Both the position numbers and the translations under genes were made by a program. This document shows, piece after piece, positions 31,209 to 39,656 of a DNA stretch of 64,000 bases. This DNA comes from JBBDKV01 sp040879165 (GTDB taxonomy: Bacteria > Patescibacteriota > Microgenomatia > UBA1400 > PJMF01). Positions within the stretch are counted from its first letter, which is position 1; each line of letters opens with the position of its first letter. Below the pieces are notes generated by a model. It did no database searches, was not told where the DNA came from, and saw only the letters and a program-made list of their open reading frames with translations. Location: the NCBI GenBank assembly GCA_040879165.1, contig JBBDKV010000013.1, forward strand, positions 1 through 64,000. Reading direction: 5' to 3'.

Positions 31209-33953
31209 TTACATCATCTGAGGTGCAATGCGACTAATACGCCAAATTCGCTTAGCAACCTCAGCCACAACAAAGATTAAACTAGATACCAACGTCAAAC
31301 CAATCATCTCCCAACGATTTAGATCGCTAAATTGCAGCGCATTTTTCAATGGCTCAAACACTAGTGCCGCAACCAGAAGCAGGAGCGACAACACTGTCAC
31401 AATCAAAACAGCTTTGTTGGTAAATAATCCCAACTCAAATGCTGATTTTTTTAGAGATCGCAGATTGTACATATTCATCACTTGAGCAATGGCGAGCACC
31501 ACAAATAGTGCGGTTCGAGCCTTTTCTTCTCCTTGTGGTAGAAACCACCAAAACACCGTTAAACCGATACCAGTCATGGCGAGCGTAACAACTAATACAA
31601 ATGGCAGAACTTGAGGCACAAGAATGTGCTCCTTGGGTGAGCGCGGAGGAAATTGCATGTTGTCGCCGTGCGTCTTTTCAAGGGCTAGTGCTACATCTGT
31701 CAAACTACCAGTAACGATATTCAACCACAGAATTTGCACCGCCACCAATGGCAGCGGCATGCCAAGCGACAGCGTTATCAAAATGACGGTAGCTTCTGCC
31801 ACCGTAGTCATGATTAAAAAGTAACTCGTTCGCCTTAAGTTGTTAAATTGCGTCCGTCCTTCCCGAATAGCAGCCACAATGGAAGCAAAGTTATCATCAG
31901 TCAGTACAATTTTGCTGGCTTCTCTAGCCACTTCAGTGCCGGTTAGTCCCATCGAGATCCCGACATCTGCCTTTTTGAGCGCTGGAGCATCATTAACCCC
32001 ATCGCCGGTCATCGCAAGCACTTCACCTTCGTCCTGAATCAAAGTTGCCAAACGTAATTTAGAACTTGGTGAGAGTCGAGCAAAAACACGCACTGTTTTT
32101 AACTGTTTTTTCAATTGACTATCATTGAGGTTATCAAGATCGTGATCCGTAAGCACCACGTGCTCTTCCTTATGCTTACTATCAATTAAGCCAACCTGCT
32201 CAGCAATTGATTTGGCAGTAATAGGATGATCACCCGTTGCCATAATCACACGAATTCCCGCATTACGAGCCTCAGTAATTGCGGCAGCAACCTCTGGCCT
32301 TGGCGGATCGTGCAGACCCAGTAGACCAACAAAGGTCACTTCTCCTTTGAGCGCCTCTACATCCTGGGGTTTGAGCGTTTTAACTTTTTTATCATAGTCA
32401 GCTCGAGCTATTGCGACCACGCGCAAACCTTTTTTGGTTAACTCGTGCATTTCTTCAGTAAATACTGTTAGGTCTTTTTTAAGCAATTTTTTAGTTTTGG
32501 TATTTTTTTGATAGGTGCCACTGAGGGCTAAAATTTCTTCAGGTGCTCCCACTAAATACAGCTGCTGGTCTTTTTTATTTTTCACCAACGTGGCACGCAT
32601 CTTCAAATTTTGTTGAAATGGCATATCAACCACTACCTCAGGCAACTCAGAAGAGTCAAGTTCAAACAAACCAGCAGCGTATGCCAGCAAGTAGAGTGCT
32701 CGCTCTGTTGGATCACCAAGCAAATTTTTAAATGATACCTCTTTGCCCGACTGCTGAGCAACTTGATTGCAAAATCCGGCAATAGTCACCAACTCTTTAA
32801 AGTGTTTGTGCTCATCAAATACCAAGGACTGTTTGTTTTGTGAAAATAACTGCTCAGGAGAATTTTCTGCAAAATCATGGACTTCTATCAAGTCAGATCC
32901 CGGTAACTTGACGTAGCGTGCGGTCATTGAATTTTGTGTCAAGGTACCCGTTTTATCAGTTAAAATAACTGAAACCACCCCCAGAGTTTCAGTGGCTGAC
33001 AACTTTCTGACAATTGCTTTTTGTCGCGCCATTCGCTGCGCTCCGACTGCTAGTACTACTACAACAATAATCGGCAATCCCTCAGGAATAGCAGCCACAA
33101 GCATGGCTATGGTAAAAATACTCACTTCAGCTAATGAAAAATGCCGGATGAAAAATCCGATGATAAATGTCAGCGCAGCAGTAGTAAGTGCCATAATTCC
33201 CATTTGACGAATCAAGGTGCTCATCTTCTGTTGAAAATGCTCATCATCACTTTCAATAGTATTCAAGTCACCAGCAATTCGACCAAACACTGTATTTGCA
33301 CCAGTGGCCACAACCACCGCTACCACACTTCCTTGCGTCAAGTGCGTTCCCATCCAAAGCATATTCTTCCGATCAGCGAGTGCGGTATCTTTTGAAAGCT
33401 TTTCCTTTGATCGACTCATGGGCAGCGAGTCACCCGTTAATGAAGATTGAATAATGGAACAATTTTGTGACGAGATGATACGAGCATCTGCTGGTACTTT
33501 ATCGCCTTCTTTCAAAACAACAATGTCCCCGGGAACAATCTCGTCTTGTGTCACCTCAATGACTTTGTCATCACGTTTCAGAACAACGCGTGACACCAAG
33601 AAACCTTTCAACGCTTTAATAGACTGCTCTGCCCGATATTCCTGAAAAAACCCAAAAACAACATTAACGAGTACAATCCCAACAATCAAGATCGCATCAA
33701 ACGCATGTTCAAAAAGCAAAGACAGCACCGCCGCCAGCATCATCAAGCCAACCATTGGATTCCAGAATTGTGAGAAAAAGAGTGCTAGCGTACTGAATCG
33801 AGCTTGCTCGGGTAGCGTGTTTGTTCCAAATAACTTCAATCGCCGCGCGTGTTCTGACTTACTCAAACCACTTTTTTGCGAATTTAATCGTTCTAAAACT
33901 TCATGAGCAGAAAGACTGTGCGCGATATCGGGCAGGTTCGCAATATTCTTCAT
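31209..33953 (-). CDS. P-type cation-transporting ATPase, Ca2+ (P2A) type
   Basis: 914 residues, full length. N-terminal cation-ATPase domain with an AHEVLERLNSQ start, actuator with LTGDSLP (TGES-like), phosphorylation motif DKTGTLT, the IPEGLP ion-binding turn in membrane helix 4, hinge TGDGVNDAPALKKADVG, and about ten membrane helices. The IPEGLP motif fits calcium pumps of the SERCA/PMR1/PacL group. It would export Ca2+ or Mn2+ using ATP. The inner ATG is chosen for its typical N-terminus and a TATTGA element seven bases upstream; an ATG 11 codons earlier is possible. Confidence 0.93.
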   Translation of the reverse strand: MKNIANLPDIAHSLSAHEVLERLNSQKSGLSKSEHARRLKLFGTNTLPEQARFSTLALFFSQFWNPMVGLMMLAAVLSLLFEHAFDAILIVGIVLVNVVFGFFQEYRAEQSIKALKGFLVSRVVLKRDDKVIEVTQDEIVPGDIVVLKEGDKVPADARIISSQNCSIIQSSLTGDSLPMSRSKEKLSKDTALADRKNMLWMGTHLTQGSVVAVVVATGANTVFGRIAGDLNTIESDDEHFQQKMSTLIRQMGIMALTTAALTFIIGFFIRHFSLAEVSIFTIAMLVAAIPEGLPIIVVVVLAVGAQRMARQKAIVRKLSATETLGVVSVILTDKTGTLTQNSMTARYVKLPGSDLIEVHDFAENSPEQLFSQNKQSLVFDEHKHFKELVTIAGFCNQVAQQSGKEVSFKNLLGDPTERALYLLAYAAGLFELDSSELPEVVVDMPFQQNLKMRATLVKNKKDQQLYLVGAPEEILALSGTYQKNTKTKKLLKKDLTVFTEEMHELTKKGLRVVAIARADYDKKVKTLKPQDVEALKGEVTFVGLLGLHDPPRPEVAAAITEARNAGIRVIMATGDHPITAKSIAEQVGLIDSKHKEEHVVLTDHDLDNLNDSQLKKQLKTVRVFARLSPSSKLRLATLIQDEGEVLAMTGDGVNDAPALKKADVGISMGLTGTEVAREASKIVLTDDNFASIVAAIREGRTQFNNLRRTSYFLIMTTVAEATVILITLSLGMPLPLVAVQILWLNIVTGSLTDVALALEKTHGDNMQFPPRSPKEHILVPQVLPFVLVVTLAMTGIGLTVFWWFLPQGEEKARTALFVVLAIAQVMNMYNLRSLKKSAFELGLFTNKAVLIVTVLSLLLLVAALVFEPLKNALQFSDLNRWEMIGLTLVSSLIFVVAEVAKRIWRISRIAPQMM

Positions 33954-34074
33954 ACAAATGTCAATATTTTTTGCAATTTCATACACAAACTAGATCACTA
34001 GAACTAGTAACTGAGTCTAGTATAGATGATCTCTGGGGGGTTCGCCATAGAGATTTATTGCGTATAATCACAGC

Positions 34075-34392
34075 ATGCACGATTTAGTCAGCATTATCAA
34101 AACCATATCTCTATTTATCCTACAATGGGCGACAATACTTCTGCTGTACGTTGCTGGGTTGTACTCAATGGTATTCTTTCAGGAAATTTTTAACGACATG
34201 AGTGGCTGGTCGTTGCCTTCGTTAGTTCGCTCATTGATTATGATTACCTGGGCGGCAATTCCAGTAAGTATCTTGGGTTTTTTGCTCAACCGCTCATTCT
34301 TGCACCTGTCCAAAAAAATATTTTGGTATCTTCAGATAGCCTTTATCATTTCTGTCTGGCTTAGCCTAACGTTGGTCATTTATATTTCTTAA
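34075..34392 (+). CDS. Small three-TM membrane protein
   Basis: 105 residues with three transmembrane helices (about 10-32, 44-66 and 78-102) and few polar residues; no motif recognised. TATAAT (34063-34068) ends six bases before the ATG, a clean leaderless start. Its stop lies four bases from the end of a convergent glycosyltransferase gene. It could be a small accessory membrane protein; no function can be assigned. Confidence 0.75.
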   Translation: MHDLVSIIKTISLFILQWATILLLYVAGLYSMVFFQEIFNDMSGWSLPSLVRSLIMITWAAIPVSILGFLLNRSFLHLSKKIFWYLQIAFIISVWLSLTLVIYIS

Positions 34393-34396
34393 CACA

Positions 34397-35359
34397 CTAC
34401 CGCTTTGCAGCATACCGATTCCACCAACCAATCAAACTTCCCGAGATCACCATAGCATCCGCCACCAGCTGCAAAACTGGCAACCAGTACCAACTGTTTG
34501 GACAGTAGCGATAATTCTTAACAATGGTCCAAGTCAAATAGAGGACCAAGCCACCCTGTGCAATCCAGAATACCTGGTTTGTATATCCCATTGTCCCGAG
34601 TGTGAAAACAAGCAGTATAATCGTCGCATATCTGCCAAATAAAAATACTACCTTCGGTCGAATAATCCCTGAAAACGCGTCTCCTCGAGCAAAACGGAAA
34701 ATCATCTTGGCAAAACTAGGCAATGAAGTTCGAGGCTGCCACTGCACGATAGCTTCTTGAGCAAAAACGATCGGTACTTGCTCTTTGAGGAGATGACGGG
34801 CAAACGCATAATCTTCATTGTCTGACAAGGCTTCATTAAATCCACCAAGCTGCTCCCAAACCTGCTTTTGCAACAACATTGAACGAGTAGCTGGTAAAAA
34901 ATTTTCTGGATCAACTTTATCAGGCATCACCAACGCGTATGGAATCATCGCTTCTTGAAAACCACTTTCCGCCAAACCTTGATAGTATCCCGCAATTACT
35001 GGCGCCTGTGATTGAAGCTGCTTTTCAACAAGTGCTTGCAACCAATTCATTTCAGGTAGACAACCCGCGTCAGTGATCGCCACCAGGTCAGTCTTGGTCA
35101 TCGCAAGTGCGTGATTGCGCCCAACGCTCCGATTACCCTTTTTTTGCACAATTTGCAGTTCAAAATTCCATTTTTTCTTTTCTAACGCTGTAAGGTACTG
35201 CCAAATTGGCTGAGTAGAGCCACCGTCAGCAATGATTACTTTTTTGGGAAGGTATCGCTGATTATCCAGATGCTGCAACAAACTCAGAACAGTTTCTTTT
35301 TCCTGTAAAATAGTACAGATCACCGTGACAGCGGGTTTTTGGAAAGTTACTTGCGCCAT
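34397..35359 (-). CDS. Glycosyltransferase family 2
   Basis: 320 residues. GT-A fold with VTVICTILQEKETVLSLLQ, IIADGGSTQPI (nucleotide-binding acidic residue), ALAMTKTDLVAITDAG (D-x-D-like metal site) and PEMNWLQALV. A C-terminal pair of transmembrane helices (about 230-300) anchors it. The catalytic-base region is seen as LSDNEDYAFARHLL. Its start overlaps the end of the upstream glycosyltransferase, so the two form an operon making a surface glycan or glycolipid. Sugar donor not predictable. Confidence 0.9.
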   Translation of the reverse strand: MAQVTFQKPAVTVICTILQEKETVLSLLQHLDNQRYLPKKVIIADGGSTQPIWQYLTALEKKKWNFELQIVQKKGNRSVGRNHALAMTKTDLVAITDAGCLPEMNWLQALVEKQLQSQAPVIAGYYQGLAESGFQEAMIPYALVMPDKVDPENFLPATRSMLLQKQVWEQLGGFNEALSDNEDYAFARHLLKEQVPIVFAQEAIVQWQPRTSLPSFAKMIFRFARGDAFSGIIRPKVVFLFGRYATIILLVFTLGTMGYTNQVFWIAQGGLVLYLTWTIVKNYRYCPNSWYWLPVLQLVADAMVISGSLIGWWNRYAAKR

Positions 35360-36372
35360 ACAGCCTCATATATGGTAGCTACTTTAGTCCAGCTTTGATC
35401 ACGAGCAAACTCCCAAGCGCCGCGCTCGATCTGCGACCAACGCTGGGTATTTTTTAACACTGCTTGGAGCGTTGTGGCAACTGTTTCAACATTGCTTCCA
35501 ATGATCATTGATTGAGCTCCAGGATAACTGCGAAGATACTCCTGCTTCAATGGATTGCTGTACAATCCAACCACAAGCTTTCCGTGAGCCTGCGCCTGCA
35601 GTATTGATAAGTACGAAGCCGCCCAAACCACATCTGCCTGAATGAGATTGACATCCACATTTTTTTTGAAACCAGTCACTGTGCCAACCTGAGCACACTC
35701 TTCAGCCAGTGACCCATCTCCCACCCACGTCAAATCGTATGCAACACCTCGCTTTCGCAGCAATTTTGCCAGAGCGTAATACTGCCGAACTGCCGTATCC
35801 TCTTCAAGTCGACCAATAAAAATAATTTTTACCTTTCTTTTCGAGCGCTTTTTTGCAATGGGCTTAGTGTTTTTTTGTGCAACACCACCAAAAATCACTG
35901 CGTGAGCTGCATCCCAATAGAACCGGCCGATAAAACTACCAACGTGTATCACTCGCCAAGCAAACTGAGCCAAGAACCAGCGATGCAACTGAGCTTGCCA
36001 ACGAACAGGATACACTCCTTCCCAACCATGAAAAACCATGGCAAAACCAGTGTTGAGATGCAATGCGACTGGCAACAACCACCAACCAACATCATGTATA
36101 TAGATACGATCTCGACCTAAAAAATGGTGTCGCAACTTCCAAATGGCAGACCAAGTCTGTAATTTTTTACCCAAAGCAGAAATAGGCAGTCGAAAAATCT
36201 GCACACCATTTTTTTGCTCCTCTGATACCAATCCTGGCAGATGTGCTTGAGTTATAACTACCACCTGATTTCCAAGACGAACCTGCTCTGCTGCAACAGC
36301 GGCAACATGCGTTTCAACACCACCAACTTTTGGAGAGAAAAAAGGAGCTACGTGCAATATTGACAGTGACAT
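35347..36372 (-). CDS. Glycosyltransferase family 4/1 (GT-B)
   Basis: 341 residues. N-terminal GT4-like domain with ILHVAPFFSPKVGGVETHVAAVA and C-terminal nucleotide-sugar binding domain with KIIFIGRLEEDTAVRQYYALAKLL, VGDGSLAEE and VWAASYLSILQAQAHGK (the usual E-x7-E motif is replaced by S-Y-L-S-I-L-Q-A-Q-A, a weakened form). Start at MSLSILHVAPFF is preferred over an ATG four codons earlier. Cotranscribed with the GT2 gene. Confidence 0.88.
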   Translation of the reverse strand: MSLSILHVAPFFSPKVGGVETHVAAVAAEQVRLGNQVVVITQAHLPGLVSEEQKNGVQIFRLPISALGKKLQTWSAIWKLRHHFLGRDRIYIHDVGWWLLPVALHLNTGFAMVFHGWEGVYPVRWQAQLHRWFLAQFAWRVIHVGSFIGRFYWDAAHAVIFGGVAQKNTKPIAKKRSKRKVKIIFIGRLEEDTAVRQYYALAKLLRKRGVAYDLTWVGDGSLAEECAQVGTVTGFKKNVDVNLIQADVVWAASYLSILQAQAHGKLVVGLYSNPLKQEYLRSYPGAQSMIIGSNVETVATTLQAVLKNTQRWSQIERGAWEFARDQSWTKVATIYEAVWRK

Positions 36373-36445
36373 ATTTTTCCACATGTAAGGTTAATGCAAG
36401 CTTCAATGAGTATGCTACGGCTAGTATTGTACTACCAAGGACGCT

Positions 36446-38320
36446 ATGCACCACTTGCTTGTTCTCCTCATCCTAACATGGGTATATCTTTTTCAACCAA
36501 ACTCTGCCGCCGCCAACGTATTATTTGAGGATACTTTTGATCAAGGACTTGCATCCTGGCAACCAATTCGCGATACAGGGCAGTTCTGGATTTCTCAAAA
36601 CGGGTATATCGAGGTTTTCATTCCTAACGCCTTCAAAATTAGCGAGCTAGTACCGCTTGAGTGGCAAGAAAAACCCACCGATCACTATCGCTACGATCTC
36701 ACGTTCACTCCTATTCAAGGTCTTGATCGAAACATCAGTTTTTCATTTCAAGACATTGACAATTGGTATCTAATACATTTTGCTCCACACACCACCGAGC
36801 TAGCAAAAATGAAAAACAACCAAGTGGTCTGGTCAGAACGACATCCTTTTATTCTCCAAAACGGCAAACAGTACCAAGTGACAATTATTTTCAATCAGGG
36901 AAAAATCACGCTCAGTATTGACGATACCGAGATTGCAACCTTCCAAGATCCTGACTACCAAGCTGAAACAGGTATTATCACACTGCGAGCGGGAACCGGC
37001 GCAATCTACCCAGCACGGGTGCGCTTTGAAGAAGTTCGAGTGACTGATCTCTCTCAGCCTCCTGCCTTACCCCATGGCGGCGTCAAGCTTGAAACGCAAC
37101 TCCTCAAACAAACTGATCCTCAATGGGCAAACCTGGAATACAACACTGCTAGCGTTTGGTCAGCCGCCTATCCAAACACGCAGCCAACATTCAAGGATTG
37201 GGCGTGTAATCTTTTAGCTCAAATAATGATCATGCAGTATCATGGCCTTACAACGCTACCTGACGGAACACCCTTGTCCCCAATTTCGTACAATACTTGG
37301 CTGTTAGAAAATCATGGATTTATTCGCTCACCCCATACTGGCAATATTTCTCGGCTCAGTGCTTCCCAACTCAGTCAGGCTATTTCTACTACTCTAAACA
37401 CACCAAAGCTGGAGTTTAATTTTCATCCATCTCCAACTCATGAAGCAATCATAGCCGAAATCAATGCTGAAAGGCCCGTGATTCTTGAGCTTGACGGACA
37501 CTTTGTAGTCGCTGACGGCTACACAGCAGATGGCGATATTTATATTAGCGATCCTGCCTACTCAATCGAGTTACTCAGCGAACATCCGCTACCACTCCGT
37601 TCAATGCGCACCTATCACCCTACAATGAGCGACCTCAGTTTTCTAGAAATCATCAGCGACCCTGAGATTACACTGATGCTCACTATGAATGATCAAGAAG
37701 TTGGCCAGCAATCTACTGAATATCTGCGAGCTGGATCACTAACAACAGATAGCTATGGACCACTTGTCAACAACCTCTCACTAGCAAAGCCAGCCCTTGC
37801 TGACTATTCCATCACTGCCGTCAATACAGCTGACACCGATCAACAATTCGAAGTACTACTTACTAACCAAGTTGGAGAGGTAGTATTGTTTGACGAGCAG
37901 ACAATTAAACCAGGTATGCATTACTATGATCTCAGCTACTTTGATGAAGAAATTTTGCTTAAGAAAAATGACGCTCCAGAATCCGAGGAACAAGATACTG
38001 ATGGGCCGCAGGATGAAGCTTCTACGGGCGAAGATGATGAAGACAAGGTTGAGCAACCAGAGGAAACAAGCGCTGCTGACTGGCAGCTATTTCGTCAGGC
38101 AGTGTTTAAACTACAAGCAGAACAAGCTATCAAACGCCAGTCGCTAGTCAAAACGCTCTTAAAAATGCCAACGCTCATTGAAAAAGCCCACTCAGCGTAT
38201 ATCAGCACAATTCTGACAAGAATGGTTTTCATCATTCTCGATCAAGTGCCAGCCGCCGCAATTACCGATGCAGCGCGACAAGAATTGAAAGATCTACTGA
38301 GTAGCCTGACTAGTGTATAA
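36446..38320 (+). CDS. Secreted protein with lectin-like domain and C39-like peptidase domain
   Basis: 624 residues. Signal peptide 1-24 (SAAANV). Residues about 25-205 form a concanavalin/LamG-like beta sandwich (VLFEDTFDQGLASWQPI, FSFQDIDNWYLI). Residues about 215-395 resemble peptidase C39_2: LLKQTDPQWANLEYN, C254 in DWACNLLAQIMIMQYHG, H352 in LDGHFVVADGY and IYISDPAYS. The usual G-C-G-P-x-S/A around the Cys is changed to W-A-C-N-L-L. An acidic linker and a C-terminal helical region (about 535-624) follow. A role in extracellular peptide processing or wall binding is possible. Confidence 0.85.
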   Translation: MHHLLVLLILTWVYLFQPNSAAANVLFEDTFDQGLASWQPIRDTGQFWISQNGYIEVFIPNAFKISELVPLEWQEKPTDHYRYDLTFTPIQGLDRNISFSFQDIDNWYLIHFAPHTTELAKMKNNQVVWSERHPFILQNGKQYQVTIIFNQGKITLSIDDTEIATFQDPDYQAETGIITLRAGTGAIYPARVRFEEVRVTDLSQPPALPHGGVKLETQLLKQTDPQWANLEYNTASVWSAAYPNTQPTFKDWACNLLAQIMIMQYHGLTTLPDGTPLSPISYNTWLLENHGFIRSPHTGNISRLSASQLSQAISTTLNTPKLEFNFHPSPTHEAIIAEINAERPVILELDGHFVVADGYTADGDIYISDPAYSIELLSEHPLPLRSMRTYHPTMSDLSFLEIISDPEITLMLTMNDQEVGQQSTEYLRAGSLTTDSYGPLVNNLSLAKPALADYSITAVNTADTDQQFEVLLTNQVGEVVLFDEQTIKPGMHYYDLSYFDEEILLKKNDAPESEEQDTDGPQDEASTGEDDEDKVEQPEETSAADWQLFRQAVFKLQAEQAIKRQSLVKTLLKMPTLIEKAHSAYISTILTRMVFIILDQVPAAAITDAARQELKDLLSSLTSV

Positions 38321-38321
38321 T
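38316..38321 (+). promoter_or_regulatory. -10 box deciding a GTG start for dus
   Basis: TATAAT ends six bases before the GTG at 38328. It overlaps the stop of the upstream gene and lies inside the longer in-frame ORF that begins at 38313, so that longer start cannot be used by this transcript. Confidence 0.6.
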
Positions 38322-38327
38322 CCAGGC

Positions 38328-39392
38328 GTGGAAAAAAACTTTTGGCAACAACTACCGCGACCAATTATTGGCCTCTCTCCTATGGACGGGGTGACAGATC
38401 ATCCGTATCGGTTTATTCAAAAAAAATACGGCATGCCAACAATTGTGTACACCGAATTCACCAGCGTCGAAGGCGTTTGTCACGGAGCAAATAGACTATT
38501 GCAAGATTTTCTCTATGATGAAACACAACGCCCGATAGTTGCCCAAATCTACGGAACTTCGCCTGATTATTTTCGACAAACGAGTATTATTCTTTGCCAA
38601 CTAGGCTTTGACGGCATTGATATCAATATGGGCTGTCCAGCTAAAAATGTTGCTCATTCAGGTGCAGGTGCGGCATTGATTCAAACACCTGAGCTAGCAC
38701 AACAGATTGTCCAAGCAACCAAAACTGGCGTCAAAGAATGGCAAAACGGTGCCACTGTGAGAGATTGTCCCGATATCACGCCAAAAATAGCGGCTGAAAT
38801 TGAAACCAAACAAAGTTCTCTACCTGCCAGCTGCCAATCAAGAGAACGCACTATTCCAGTCAGTGTTAAAACCCGAATTGGCTACAGCACGCCAATTGTG
38901 ACGGAATGGATTCCTCGATTACTGGAAACACAACCCAGCGCAATCGCCTTGCATGGCAGAACATTAAAGCAGCAATACAGTGGTCAAGCTAACTGGGAAG
39001 AAATTGGCAAAGCAGCTCAACTCTGCGCACAAACTAGCACGTTACTTTTGGGCAACGGGGATGTCAAGTCACGTCAAGATGCCCTACAGAAAGTTGCTGA
39101 TTTTGCAGTAGATGGCGTGCTGTTGGGGAGATGTACCTTTGGCAACCCATTTGTTTTTCTGGATACCGTACCAGAGCATCAAAAATTATTTTCAATCGCT
39201 ATAGAACACGCGGAAATTTTTGAAAAAACCTATCAACAGTATGAACGCTACAGCTTCCTGCCAATGCGCAAACATTTGGGTTGGTATGTGCGTGGTGTGC
39301 CAAACGCCTCAGAAATTCGAGTAAAATTATTTCAAAGCAACAGCGCAGCTGAAGTACGTGAAATTTTCAGAACCGCCGGGTTGATTACATGA
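38328..39392 (+). CDS. dus: tRNA-dihydrouridine synthase
   Basis: 354 residues from GTG. TIM barrel and C-terminal helical domain with LSPMDGVTDHPYR (FMN site), DGIDINMGCPAKNV with the catalytic Cys, SVKTRIGY, LHGRTLKQQYSG and LLGNGDVKSRQDA. It reduces uridines in the D-loop of tRNAs using FMN and NADPH. An insertion of about 35 residues (around AAEIETKQSSLPASCQSRER) separates strands before SVKTRIGY, unlike short Dus enzymes. Codes just upstream of tRNA-Val. Confidence 0.93.
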   Translation: MEKNFWQQLPRPIIGLSPMDGVTDHPYRFIQKKYGMPTIVYTEFTSVEGVCHGANRLLQDFLYDETQRPIVAQIYGTSPDYFRQTSIILCQLGFDGIDINMGCPAKNVAHSGAGAALIQTPELAQQIVQATKTGVKEWQNGATVRDCPDITPKIAAEIETKQSSLPASCQSRERTIPVSVKTRIGYSTPIVTEWIPRLLETQPSAIALHGRTLKQQYSGQANWEEIGKAAQLCAQTSTLLLGNGDVKSRQDALQKVADFAVDGVLLGRCTFGNPFVFLDTVPEHQKLFSIAIEHAEIFEKTYQQYERYSFLPMRKHLGWYVRGVPNASEIRVKLFQSNSAAEVREIFRTAGLIT

Positions 39393-39475
39393 CATACTGA
39401 TTAGATCACGTTCATTAGGTGAGCTGCACAGTGATATAATGAAGGTGTTATCTTAACTTGATAGTCTCGCTACAT

Positions 39476-39549
39476 GGTCTCATAGCTCAGTTGGTTAGAG
39501 CGTACCGTTCACATCGGTGAGGTCTGAGGTTCGAGTCCTCATGAGACCA
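39476..39549 (+). tRNA. tRNA-Val(CAC)
   Basis: Cloverleaf with acceptor GGTCTCA/TGAGACC, D-loop AGCTCAGTTGGTTAGAGC, anticodon loop TTCACAT (CAC, reads GUG), T-loop TTCGAGT and discriminator A. CCA is not encoded. Confidence 0.95.
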
Positions 39550-39563
39550 CAACTGTTAAAAAA

Positions 39564-39591
39564 GTATTGGAGAGTCATTGAGCTCCAATAC
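39564..39591 (+). terminator. Hairpin downstream of tRNA-Val
   Basis: GTATTGGAG and CTCCAATAC form a 9-bp stem about 15 bases after the tRNA. No T-run follows, so it is a weak terminator at best, or a processing or protective hairpin. Confidence 0.4.
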
Positions 39592-39656
39592 CCTTAAGCC
39601 CGCGTACCCAAGATCCAATATCCCCAAACCTACCCACTCATGCTACGCTAAGCTTC

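Noticed and set aside
31228..33645. Several plus-strand open frames over the P-type ATPase
   Set aside because: They lie antisense to a clearly conserved gene and lack promoters.
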